Shown here piece by piece: positions 19,501 to 30,830 of a stretch of DNA of 64,000 nucleotides. The position numbers and the translations under genes are program-made. Each line of letters starts with the position of its first letter. Position 1 is the first letter of the stretch. The notes beneath the pieces were generated by a model. That model ran no database searches and was not told the origin of the DNA. It was given only the letters and a program-made list of their open reading frames with translations. Where the stretch lies: NCBI RefSeq assembly GCF_021155775.2, contig NC_060235.2, positions 26,576,607 to 26,640,606 on the forward strand. Reading direction: 5' to 3'. Source of the stretch: Neodiprion pinetum. Lineage: Eukaryota > Arthropoda > Insecta > Hymenoptera > Diprionidae.

Positions 19501-22500
19501 TTTTCTCTCTATTCGCGAACTTCCATTAAGACGTATACGGTAGAATAGTCCGCTAATAATGACGTCACAATTTTGCGAATCATAAGGTCACATGCCAGGG
19601 TTTTGAACGTCGAATAAAATCCGGTTGTCCAAAGCTGACGATTATTTCCAAAGCCATTGTGACTCTGACGATAAACAAGTCGGGACAGCGGGACGGATAG
19701 TTGGTAACTTCATTTACTAAACAGAGAATCCCACTAACCGGTAGGGGTCACTGCTCCGCAGGCGTGCTTATACCCATCATTTCGTTGACTTTGAGTTTAA
19801 CTTCATCCGTTTTTTGCGATATCGAAAAACGGTGCTGCCTCGCGATGAAATCTTTTACAAATCGCAGTCGCGTCGATCTAGCGAATTATCCGAATTTTAA
19901 TATTTTCAGGCTGCAATTTTACGATTTAATTTTACGAATAATGTAACTGATACTGCGGATAATTGTAACAACATTTTATTCGATGACTCCTGATTGAATT
20001 GTTAACGGTTTCAATTATTTGCCGATAAAGGAAGCCATCGTCAACTATAAGCAATCCGTGGAGCGGAAAGTCTTACACATAAGCCAAGCACAAGGTCAGC
20101 TGCGTTTTCACTAAGCTATTCAGCTGGAAATAACCGCAAGTAATTTCACTAAAATAAATATTTTTTGAAGGGATCATCTGCAGTTGGACGATGTTGGACG
20201 ATGAAACCATTGACAATGACGCAAATAACGTTTTAGATGTAATAAAAAGCCGCCTGAGTCCATTTGTAGCCAAATGCACTCAACCAACTCACTTTATCAG
20301 ATGAAATAGTACGACTGTGGATTAACTGTTTCCGCATATTGCAGAAATATATTGTCTTCTGCTGGGACAAGGTTTTTCCGATCTAGAAATCCTCTTGAAC
20401 TATGAAATTTTTAGCTCAGATCTTAGCGGTGCATGATTCCATGTGACTCTATGCTACTTAAATAACGTGTAAAAAGAACACTCGTTCCAGTTTATTTGCC
20501 GAATTTCCTAGATTGATCGTTTTGTACAGTTTAAGCATTAGACTTGCTCCATTTTAATATAAATGATCACATATTTGTTTTCGAAGATTTTCGAAGCATG
20601 TCAGAAGGCTTGAGTCCCCCCGGACACAGATTTTTTTTAAAACTAACTAATCTTCATGTTTCAGAAAAAAAATATGGTCCTAATTTTAATTATTCTACTG
20701 TGAATATTGACAAAATTTTTGTAGAAGATTACAGTAGGAAATGGAAAAAATGTAATACTTAACTAGCTCTAAAAATTTTCTGCCAACTTTCCTGCGGATT
20801 TTATGCATTCGTATTATTTTTGAACTTGGCACTTTAACAGAGAATGAAAAAAATTATTCAAAAATCTGCAAAATTTGAAAGAAAATCGGTATTTAAGTAG
20901 CAAGGATAATGTTAGGCAATTAGTTCCGCTGCGGGGAATCCTTCGTTATCGAAACATAATGTAATATTCGATTATAAAACTCATTCCGTGCGATTTGTCC
21001 AGCAACGGTCGCGTCGTTCCGATTCAAGGCTTTCATTCGCCTCGACAAAATTCGCACAATGGAAAGCCTGCAGGAGTCATAATTTGAACACGAGAAGGAT
21101 AGGAAGTGAAGTTGACTAACAATTTTATTGATATTTCGGATCTAATCATGTATGAACAATCTTACAGTTTGTCGTAGAAATAAGATTTCTACAGCGGATT
21201 TGTAAAGAAAAATTCAGGCATGGTATATACTGTTCGAATTCGCATAAAAATGACTTTTGATTCGTTTATCACGTTCAGAACTTACTTACGTACGAATCGA
21301 AGGCCGAATAACATGATTGGCCATAAACTCAGAAAGTTTTTTCGACCCTCATTGACATTTCTACGATAGGTAACATACTTGGCAATTTTGCGTCCTCCAC
21401 ATTTGAAAGCTGCATTTTTTCTTCGTGCCTATAGATACAGATTTCAATAGAAGTAAATCAAACAAACAAAACTAATTTACGTAATGATTATTTTTTGCTC
21501 GATAAGGACGTTTCATTTTGTTTCAGATTTCACGTAATATTCATGGACGGCGCTTGCATTGTTAACATAACAGAAAAAAATCATTTTTTACATCTGAAAT
21601 CGGCGTTAAGGAAATTCACAAACTATTAATCTGGTCCGTTTAAAAGTTTGTAAAAAAAAAAAACAATTTTTTTTTAATTGAATTTTTTCGTGACCCTTAT
21701 TAGATTCATATACATGAAAAACGAAATGTGACATCGAAACGTCTGGATAAAAAAGGTCCAAAGAATCACAAAAAGCACTCTCAAGTATTAGAAAAATCAT
21801 ACAAGCGATGACAGTCAAAGAGAAAGAAAAAAAAAAAAACTCGCCCTTAGGATTTTCACACTGCAGGTTCCAAGTTCACAGAACAAAAAAATATTAATAT
21901 CCAATTCGAATTTCCAACTACAAATTCAGAATCGTGATTGACGATTAAAAAGTCCTTGGATACCACATTACATGAAACCATTACGATTTTTTTTTTATTT
22001 TGAACCACTATAATGGATCTATCGTTACAAATTTTGGAATTCTGACTGAATTTATTACCGGCGACCCAAAAAACCTGCGCATACTAATTTCCACCAAAAT
22101 CCGAATATTTTTTTACTTTTTTTCCATTATATTGGATTCGCCATTTTAGATTTTCCAAATTTGACCTTCATGGAACTAACTTTCATTCGAATCCGTTCAT
22201 TCATTCTCAAGATATCACCATTTTTATTTGATTTCCTGTAAATTCGTTCTTTAAATCATTGAAAACGTACCGAATCGATCAAAGCCAAAATCTAATCAGT
22301 TCTAAATTTAGACCTAAATCATTGAAATCCGGTAACTCGTCGAGATATCGTCGGTCAAAAATATTGATCACATACGTACATCTAAAAATAATTGGAGGGG
22401 AAAACGTGAAGATCTATTGAAAACTCAACTTCTCATTTTCACGGTGATTTACAATAAGTTCCTTTTATTTCTGAAAACAGAGAAACGGGAAGTTAGAGAG

Positions 22501-23917
22501 TAACGCGTGCTAGATTCTCTGGTTACACCTACAAACTTATTTTTATCTGACACGCAGTACTTTATTCTTCGGTTACGTTAAAAAAATGAAAATAGTTCAG
22601 AACTGTACAGTAACCACACCTGAAAATTTCCTTCACTTTAAGTTCACGGATAATCTCTTAATAGTTGATCGTTTCATGTACACATAACTCTCATTGATCT
22701 AATAGTTATTCTCTTAGATGAAACATATGATTATACCCGTAGAATGCAACGATCACACGCCACGCGTCCTGTGGCGACAAATTTCCAAATGCCGTTGAAA
22801 AGGGGAAAAAGCAAGTCACTTTACAGTCATTTCTACTTCCATTTTCCTCCATTTTCTTACCCTCGAGTCGATAGAACGGCGAAAGAAGAAACGGGAAATT
22901 AGAAAAGTCGGAGTCGGAAGGGGTAAGATAGTCGAGCCGCTAACAATATCGACAGACTGATTTGGCGCTGGTTTGTATATCTCATGGTTATCTTAGCTTG
23001 GGATTTCGTTGAATCAGGCCAACGCAAATCTATTACGAACTGCGTGTAATACTTTCTATAGCGATGTTTAAAAGCACATCTCATCAATAAAAATCAAGTT
23101 TAGGTGTCTCGTAATGTTTTTTCTTCGGAAAATTAATCTGTTAAATGTTGGCAGAATCACGTGAATAAAATAGTGACATGCTTGTAGTTTATCAGTGTTT
23201 GATTTTCAATTCGCACGTCATGAAATGCTGTTGAATTGAATCACTCGTTGTCAGTAGTCAATGTCGGGGAGCATTTTAAACGCTTGGTTGATTGGCTATT
23301 AGGGATTTTGCAATAATCGAACCAAATTCGTATCAACAAACTGTAAAAGAGTAGACAATTTGCTTCTGATACTTACTTTGCAGTAAAATACAATCTTTCA
23401 GAAATTAACGCTTCGTTCTTTTTGCTTCAAGACGCTTAAAATGCATTCGCCAGTATTTCGATCTACCAGAATCACCAACGACGAAGCTTGGGCACGAAAG
23501 GATTTTTATAAATTCTTCGAGTTTCGATCTTTCAAATTGACAAACGGAATCAAGTGACGTTTTTGAATAAACAAATTTGTAATAAAATTTGACTTCGTGA
23601 AATTATGCGAAGCTGATTGTCTGCGTGTTTTTTCTTGTCACTAAAACATTAGTGCAATGATCTCAGGAGAATACGTAGTGATACTTTTTACAGTTAGAGA
23701 CTGAGAATTTTCATAAATAGCCGTAGAGATGAAATTCGGGACTTACAACTAGTTCTATTTGCGACAGGAAATTAACAAAATTACGAACCTTGTTGATGGT
23801 TCACTTTTGGCTCTTCAATAAGTTCGGTATCTGCGAAGAAACCTGAATGCTCGATTTTCTGATTAACTACAAACACCAGTTTTGTCGGAAAATTTTACGC
23901 TGGCCGATGTGGCTGTA
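16587..23917. other. Upstream of the Hdc start codon; likely 5' UTR intron(s)
   Basis: No exon with homology. A non-coding Hdc exon must lie here or further upstream because exon 1 has a splice acceptor. A GC-richer patch at 16690-16930 is open in several frames, and 18760-19060 is open on both strands, but neither resembles a known protein. A degenerate tandem repeat lies at 21895-22245. The rest is plain AT-rich sequence. Confidence 0.5.
21895..22245. repeat. Degenerate ~120-bp tandem repeat
   Basis: Three diverged units begin near 21897, 22029 and 22145. They share an order of motifs: AATTT(T)C-AA-TTTGACC/TTCTGACTG, then CATGAAACC/CCACCAAAATCCG, a T-rich run, and CCA(T/C)TATA(T/A)TGGAT. 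Similar CCATTATATTGGATTCGCC repeats are common in insect intergenic DNA. Confidence 0.5.
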
Positions 23918-23951
23918 TGAGCATCGCTCAACAAGTGTCCCCTTTTATATA
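23918..23951 (-). promoter_or_regulatory. Candidate core promoter for Hdc (TATA plus initiator)
   Basis: On the minus strand CTATATAAAAGGGG (TATA box 23951-23943) is followed at the normal ~31-bp distance by CTCATACAG, with a candidate start at A 23918. The initiator matches the insect TCA(G/T)T(C/T) pattern in part. A weak donor (AAGgttcgt) at 23789/23788 could end a 130-nt first exon. The direction fits Hdc; the link to Hdc is inferred. Confidence 0.4.
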
Positions 23952-24599
23952 GCCAAGAGGATCTAGGAACAGGCGCACGCGTCTCTGCGCTTACGCAGAA
24001 AGAGAAGACGAATCTTTGGTTCACCTATGTCGGGAGACGTAGATGGTATTCCAGGGAACCTCGTCCTACATCAATTGAGCTTAAAATATTGTCTGAATTT
24101 CATCGCAATTTAACCCTAATCCCACCTCAAGGTTCGAATCGGTATAAATTACTTATAGGTACAAAAACCCCGAGATTTTTAGTTTTTCATTCGGCAAAGT
24201 TTTTTCTTCTTTTCATTCGCATTTCTTATTTTACCTAATCAATCAGCCACGCATTCTTTTTCTTGAAATGATCTTCAAGCTGTATCATATATTTTGACAA
24301 ACACGAAGATGTGCGCGGCTGTATAATTAGCTGCGATATAAAATTATTCATCCGTGAATAATTGTCCATGAAATAAATACATATCATCAAAGTGAGTTAT
24401 ACTACCCATGGGGGGGGGGGAGCGGAGCATAAAGTCTCAGCTGTTCTTTTAATTACGAGATGTTTAAGATTTGCGCTCGACGGTCTCTTTAAAACAGATT
24501 TGTGTCGTTTGTTGGAATTTGCACTGATGGCAGCTATTTCGAGAGCGTTAGAAACGGATTGTCAAAATTGCTAAAAATATTTAGTTTTAAAATAACTAC
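23952..24599. other. Intergenic
   Basis: GC-richer for about 100 bp next to the candidate promoter (23960-24070), then AT-rich. There is a G9 run near 24411-24419. No coding signal. Confidence 0.6.
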
Positions 24600-24968
24600 T
24601 GGGGCCTTCCACTCCAATTCAGCAAACGGTAGACCATGACATTTTTTACCTGCACCGAGAATTTTTTCTACGTTAGTACGACTACTGAAAAACTTGTAGG
24701 AATTTTTTCAATTTTTTTGAATCACGTCCTTACCCTGTGGTTTTTTTGAACCCATATCAAAAACATCCAAATTGATTTTTATGAATCGAGATGGTCCCAC
24801 TCTGAATCTTGCGTGAAAATGTTTCTTTTCGGAAATCAAAAGTTTCTTTTCTTATTTTATAAAAATTCTTATAATCTTTTCACGGGTCGTACTGACGTAG
24901 AAAAAATCCTTGGTGAAATTAAAAAATGTCATGGTCAACCGTTTACTCAAATGGCGTGGAAAGCTCCT
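24600..24968. mobile_element. Foldback element, family 3
   Basis: 24601-24715 pairs with the reverse complement of 24861-24968. Both arms show, in order, CCTTCCAC/GCTTTCCAC, AAACGGT(A/T)GACCATGACA with TTTTTTA, CACC(G/A)AG(A/G)ATTTTTTC, TACGT(T/C)AGTACGAC, then T-rich sequence. The loop is about 145 bp. No transposase. Confidence 0.8.
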
Positions 24969-25472
24969 GCCATTTTTGATACTTGCCAAGCGTTAGAAAC
25001 CTGTTTTGGCATTTATTTTTTTTATCCCTTTACAAGAATCTTGCCCTGCTATCGCATTCGGCAAACCAAAACTTTCAAACGAATGATCAATGAGAATTTT
25101 TGGTAGCTTATTCGTACCGTAAATACCTAAATTTATCCTAGTAATTGTCTGTATTGAAATGGGAAAAATATAAAATTATCAATAGATTTTGTAGCGACAA
25201 TTGGTAAAACCTCGTTGACTTTGTATAATAAGTATCGTGCGTTGCTACATGATTGTCGTGTATCATAATTAGCAGAATTTAAAAAATGACGGTCATCCAA
25301 TAATTGACTTATCTACATTTTTATACGCGAGCCTTTTTCGTTCTCTAAGGAACCTGTTTTTTTCTCTTCCAAATCTTATGAAGATTATAATTCGTTCGAT
25401 TTTGTCGAAAAATGTGAACTTGTCCCAATTTCATACTAATCAAGGAATTTTTTTTTTTTGAAACAATTGTAG

Positions 25473-26493
25473 CATCATCGGTAGATGTATAAGGGGGGTC
25501 TGGGTAATTTTGTTCACTTAGCCCTGATGTCAGCTCCCCGATTCCAACATCAGCCTCGATTCCTGCCTTACCCACAATTCGGTCATACGCTTATCTGATA
25601 CTTGCTCTCCGATAAGAATACTCTTACCGATAGACAATTTATTAATTTATACATTTATTTATTAAATAATTCATTTATCGTTTTTTTCTTTCCAATAACA
25701 GACTCGCTAATAGGAGGTTGAATCCATCTGAAATCATGCAGGCCGGCGGAGGTCATTTTCCATAATTCCTCGTAACTGAAGTATAATTTCCGAAAAATAA
25801 CTGCCAATCTGACAATATTGGAGTTTTTCTCAAAATTCTTGTTTTGGAATACGTAAAATCTCACACTCCGTCAGATCAGATATCAAAATCCAAAAAATTA
25901 ACAAATTTGCAAAAATTATAGTGATTTGAAAATCAATAAACAGTCGTTTTCCTGAAAAAGCACAGTTTCGATTTTTCTGAAATTTTAGCATATTTTGATA
26001 GGGAGTATACACTATATATCCTATGAATGGCAATATCGATTTATTATTATTTTTTGAGATATCGACTTTCTTAGATGAGTAGTATTAGGAATAAGAAGGC
26101 TTCCTCCACTGAATACAATTCAATTATTCATTTCCCTGCAGATGAAAATTCCTGCGAAAAATATATAATATTAGTTTTTGAATTTCGTATCAGCTTTTTT
26201 CAATGGATTCGTTAATGCGGATCGCATGTGAAATTTACTTTTCATCCCAAACATTTTTGCGCAAATACGAGAGGCCTACGTTTAATTGCTGCAATTATTT
26301 TATGTTGTCATTTTTTCCGATTCTTCAAAATGAAACATTGGCTTTCATTCTCTTCTTTGTGTTTTGACAATCAAGTTAAAATGATTGTGGGTAAGGCAGG
26401 AATCGAGGCTGATGTCGGAGTCGGGGAACTGACGTCAGTGTCGAGTGAACAAAATTACCCAAAACCTTCCTTAAATATCTACTGTCATCTTTG
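25473..26493. mobile_element. 1-kb segment bounded by ~110-bp inverted repeats
   Basis: 25473-25580 is the reverse complement of 26383-26493 at roughly 85%. The core read from either arm is GTGGGTAAGGCAGGAATCGA followed by GGCTGATGT, and ends GAACAAAATTACCCA. Several differences fall on third codon positions of the frame reading VGKAGIEADVG(I/V)GELTS. The ~800 bp between is AT-rich without a transposase. It may be a non-autonomous DNA transposon or two separate insertions. Confidence 0.6.
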
Positions 26494-26626
26494 TCAAAGG
26501 TGTGTCAAAACCTCCTCAAATTAGTAGTTTGCTGCCGATGAGCAGACTTGCAAATTGCTCGATCTTTCCAGCCTTGAAAAAATCCAAATTTCTCATGAAA
26601 ATTTTTTCTATTTCAGCGACACAGCC

Positions 26627-26711
26627 ATGCGGTTATCTCTCGCAACTCGGGTCTCTGTCATCATCCCATTTCTGGCCTGGCAACTGTTGTTCGAGCCGCA
26701 GAGCGATGCAG
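26627..26711 (+). CDS. Candidate first coding exon: signal peptide
   Basis: A strong acceptor (tttttctatttcag, ending 26616) is followed ten bases later by ATG. The 28 codons read MRLSLATR, a hydrophobic run VSVIIPFLAWQLLF, then EPQSDA, which is the n-h-c layout of a secretory signal peptide. It stops at CAGgtaacg, a fair donor at 26712, in phase 1. Unspliced, the frame ends 14 codons later. I cannot find the next exon; a join to 26752 would need a 40-nt intron, too short for insects. It could open a secreted or membrane protein gene extending downstream on the plus strand. Unproven. Confidence 0.35.
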
Positions 26712-29700
26712 GTAACGCAAAATTTCTCTGCTACATATTTGTTGGCGCTAGGTAATCCTACCGACAGGTCGCGTCGTGCCGAACAAATCGACTCTCTAAT
26801 GCCGACGCGACTTGGAATAGCAACAGATGGCTTTTCCGATGGCCGTACAGACTGCCTCGATGAATTTTCCTTGCAAATAAAAAAAAGTTCCCGCTCGGAA
26901 AAGCCGTGGGAAATTTTTTGAAACGCAAAGTGTGATCATGAATATTTGTCAAACTTTGGTTTCTTCGATTGAATTTTTTCTTAGAACTCGGTAGGATTTT
27001 CCAATAACTATTACCTATGCAATTTACGAATTAATTAAATTTTTTTAAACAGATGATTCGATTTTCGTATTCATATTTCGTATTCGAAAGTTTTCTTCCT
27101 TGTTAGAATTAATGTTCATGATTTTTCGGGTACCAAGAATCATGCTGAACAAAATCACGGGAAAGTTTTTTTAAAAATTGAGAAATTAATCAAATCATTG
27201 AGTTCAATTGGTCAATTTATACGAGCAGAATGTACGCCGAATGGAAGCGTCAACAATACCATATTCGTTCCTGAATAAATTTGAAAGTAGATTTAACTTC
27301 TTTTCGCATAAATATACCGCAAAGTTTTAACAGCGTAGTACGGTACAGTATATAAATTTATATACACGTACGTACAGTATACGATACGAATATAAGCGCA
27401 CAAACACAACGATATTTGACGAAATTTTTATAATTACAATTCTCTCTGCGATGTATTCCGCATGTATGGGCTACGTGTACAAAATTCAATTTTTGTTTTT
27501 CACCCCCGTATCGAAAATAACAAGTTCTATAGAATATTCATTTCGACTAAATCGACGAAATGATTCAACTGAGGATTTCGCCGTTTTGTCATATATTGTT
27601 TACTACAATCATCGCAACTTGACACCTAGTTATCGGTAGAGTGCTACTACTCTATCGTTAGCTTAAAAATACGATAGTTTTATCAAATAATCAACGGACA
27701 CCAATCTGTTAGTACAAATAATATAAAACATAGCGAATCGTTTTGCGATACGTCATCTGATGGTAAAAAATCAAACTAATACAACCAGATAATGGAACAG
27801 GTATACCAGTGATTACGTTCAATTAATTTATGCGACATGAGTAATTTGAAACCTCAAAGATTACGATTTTCCTCGATCGGAATTAAAAACTTGGGTTATG
27901 TTTTAATAAAATGGCGCCGAAAAGCCGGCTCTGACGTGATGAGGACATTTACGATACGTCATAGTCTTCGCACACATCACGCTGGCAGATCAACCGCACC
28001 GTGCAATAACGTGAATACGGTAAAAAATAAAAAGAAGAACCGAGCGAAGCCAATTTTCACTCGCGCAGCGTCGATTAGTTCGTACATCCGAATACGGTTA
28101 CGCATAAACGTAACGCATTTAAGCGGCGAGTCTGCGACGCGTATGCAAATTATTAATCGAGCTTGCACGCGAGTATCGTCGTCACACAGGCATCGCTCTA
28201 CACGCTCCATGGGCTTGCCGGCGTATCGACGTATGCGCAATATCGCATCTATCGACGTAGGTAACATAACGTAACGTAACGCAACGCGTATATGTGAGTA
28301 AGTGTGTTACGCCACGAAGCTTATTGCACGCAGCCAAGTTAAGGCATCGCTGTCGGTGATGGTAAAAGGTCCGCATGGAGGGGGATATACCGCTAGCTGG
28401 CAGTGTTACATCGACCCTCAACCACCGGTTCGTTTTACCGTTGTAGCCCGGCGTACGATGAGCTATAGTTCATTCAACTATATACTCGGCGTCGAAGCGT
28501 GGCCGAAGAGGTTCTTGACTCCTGAAGGACAGCCTTGCCGGCTCGACTCGTTACTCGCCGGTCCAGCTGATGATTATTTGATATGGTGCTCACGATGAAC
28601 GATGATGCGCGACTCATGATTATTTCATATGGCCCACGCGCCCACGCGATCCGCTGGACGTTTGCAACGATCCCGTCTAATGTGCCCAAGCCGTACACGT
28701 AGAGTACGTAAAGTAGTCGATTCCAATCGCATTGCCGCGGGTGATCGCGTTTCCTCAAAATTTGATTCAGCGGAAAGAAATCACGTAGCGCGGTATACGG
28801 TATACGGTACAGGGTAAAAGGTGCTATGTCTCATTTTTATACCGCGATACGTTACACAAGACTCACGTGAACGCTACTTTGTTTGTGTGTGTGTGATGAG
28901 TAAGTGGGTAGTAGAATGGGTCTAGGTGTAAATGTTCGTACGCGCGAGATACAATTTTGCGAACCGTCGAGTGTGAGTAATTAACTCTTACGTGACACAC
29001 CGGGGTCAAAATGACCCCGCGGAAATTTCACCGTAAATTCTATGTGAAAAGTATTTAAAACAGTCAACCACCTGGGTTGATACGTACGGATCAGTAAATC
29101 CCGAGATCTGGAAGAGTTGACAATACTGATACAAAAAACACATGAACGACACACGTATGAGTAACAGCTGGAATTTCGGTATGAGAGAATGAGAAAGTAA
29201 AAAATACGTGCGGTTTACAGAGGGCGTGAATGTGAGCTTTCGGGTGTTTTGAGTACGTGTAGAGAATAAAGAAGGCGGTAGAAATTTGGACATGACGAAG
29301 TGAAGACACGTTCGGAGGAATTTGAATCTGGACGTGTTATTCAGAAGGTACCGTTCGAAGTATCTTCAGTAATGAATGAAACAATATTCTTACGGTATAA
29401 CAGGAATGAGTCTGTACAATTTCGAATAAAGAAGACCCGGGTAACAATAATTCGAGAAAGGATTTTCTAGTAAAAACGTTCGAAATGATTAAACTCGCGA
29501 TCAGTGTTTTTGGACTTATTTTCCTCGCTCACAAGAAAAACATCGGGAAAATTTTATATCGCGGTATAGTTATAAAGCGCCTTTACAATTCTTGACAACC
29601 ATTTGTTGCACCGTACGTGCACAAACCCATCTTGCAAAGTTTCTGGCAAACTTTATAGCTTTTTATGGCGAAAAAGATAAGCCCAAAACCATTTAAATCG

Positions 29701-30071
29701 GATGAAAAACACCACAGTTCAGTCATGTCGAACTTTCTGATTATAAAACTTATTTTCAAATTGTTAATATCCTAGGTTGAACTATGTTCTATTGTTCAAC
29801 TTTGATTAGATGCAGTCAGATGTTGTTTTTCTCATTCTTACCATCGCTGACACAAATGCCATTTTGTCAAGCTTAAAATAATTTTTTTTTTTTTCTTTCC
29901 TAACGTTTCATTGACCTTTCATCCTTAAGAAAAGGACTTTTTGAAAAAAGAACGCCGCAATAATCTTATGGGAATTGGGTTTCAGTGAAATCGTCTGGAT
30001 TTTTTGTGTTTTAGATCTTGGCATTCTAAAAAATAGCTTTGATTTTTCGATGGAAAATTGGACATTAGAGT
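26712..30071. other. Non-coding region with CpG-rich block
   Basis: 27840-28830 is markedly richer in GC and CpG than its surroundings. It holds an octamer-like ATGCAAAT (28143), TGCGCA sites, ACGTAACGTAACGCAACGC (28268), a direct repeat TGATTATTT(G/C)ATATGG (28570, 28617) and GGTATAC repeats near 28790. It looks like a promoter or enhancer, but no exon is visible. Long open frames in it overlap on both strands and show no homology. Confidence 0.45.
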
Positions 30072-30146
30072 TTATAAAAAAACGTCACTGCATTTCAAAT
30101 AAATTGACGGAGTTTTTATTTGAAACAGTGTGACGTTTTTTATTTA
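30072..30146. other. Imperfect hairpin, about 75 nt
   Basis: The arm AAAAAACGTCAC...TTTCAAATAAA pairs with TTTATTTGAAA...GTGACGTTTTTT around an 11-base loop, giving 12 bp, a 4x4 internal loop and 11 bp. It could be a small foldback remnant or a miRNA-like hairpin. The sequence folds equally well on either strand. Confidence 0.5.
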
Positions 30147-30294
30147 GCATGTTGAAACTTTATTTGTGGCGTGATTAAATCTCACGAGTGGATCGTTGTT
30201 TAACTTACTTGTTGCTGACATATTTTTGCAAATTATAGATAAAACTAATCGAAACGCGTCGGTGATCCGTTCGGACAAACGGCTGCAGTATCCC

Positions 30295-30830
30295 GGAAGT
30301 GTGAATAAGACACTGATCGTTGTCAAAAATCCATTTCTAGTAGATTCGTACGATTTCACTTTGATACAAGAGCTTATTTCATTCAGAAAACTATTTTCAA
30401 CAAATTTAACGAATCAATTTTTTTTTAATACCTTCGCATCGTTGAATATTTGATTTTACTATTTTTCACCCATGTCGATTATGATCAACAAATAGTGACA
30501 ACATATTCTAGTTGACTGCTCGAAAAAAGAAAATTTGTTGCAGCAACTTTGCAGAAAATAATCTCCTGAATACAATGAGCTGTCGCAGTGTAAAGTGGAA
30601 CGAATATATTAGATTTTTAACAATTTCGACGCGATTTGAAATAAAATAACGATACATTCAAACTTTTGTTTGTAACTTTAGTATTTTGTATTTTTACATT
30701 TTTTTAAAGATCTTCGCAGCCTACGAATATAATAATTTGATGAATACTTGATGTACGACTACCTCGTAACGATATTGTTAGTTAAAAAGTGTCGATTTTC
30801 GGCCAACCAATTTCCTTGAGTCATCGTCAA
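30295..30830 (+). repeat. Dispersed repeat, copy 1
   Basis: It aligns with 45215-45745 in the same direction. Shared marks are TTCAGAA(A/T)A-TATTTT-CACAAATT near 30385, TTTTCACCCATG(T/C)CGATTAT and ATCAACAAAT near 30465-30493, CTACGAATA-AAT near 30720, and TCGATTTTCGGCCAACCAA at 30792. Identity is moderate. No coding. Confidence 0.55.

Noticed and set aside
20453..20901. Inverted 12-bp pair GCTACTTAAATA bounding 450 bp
   Set aside because: The arms do not extend beyond about 14 bases, so it may be chance.
26502..26921. 139-codon open frame overlapping the signal-peptide exon
   Set aside because: It is in a different frame from the signal peptide, crosses a clear splice acceptor and donor, and shows no domain.
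26752..26921. Second exon for the 26627 signal peptide (frame fits after a ctag acceptor at 26751)
   Set aside because: The implied intron is 40 nt, below the usual insect minimum, and the acceptor has no pyrimidine tract.
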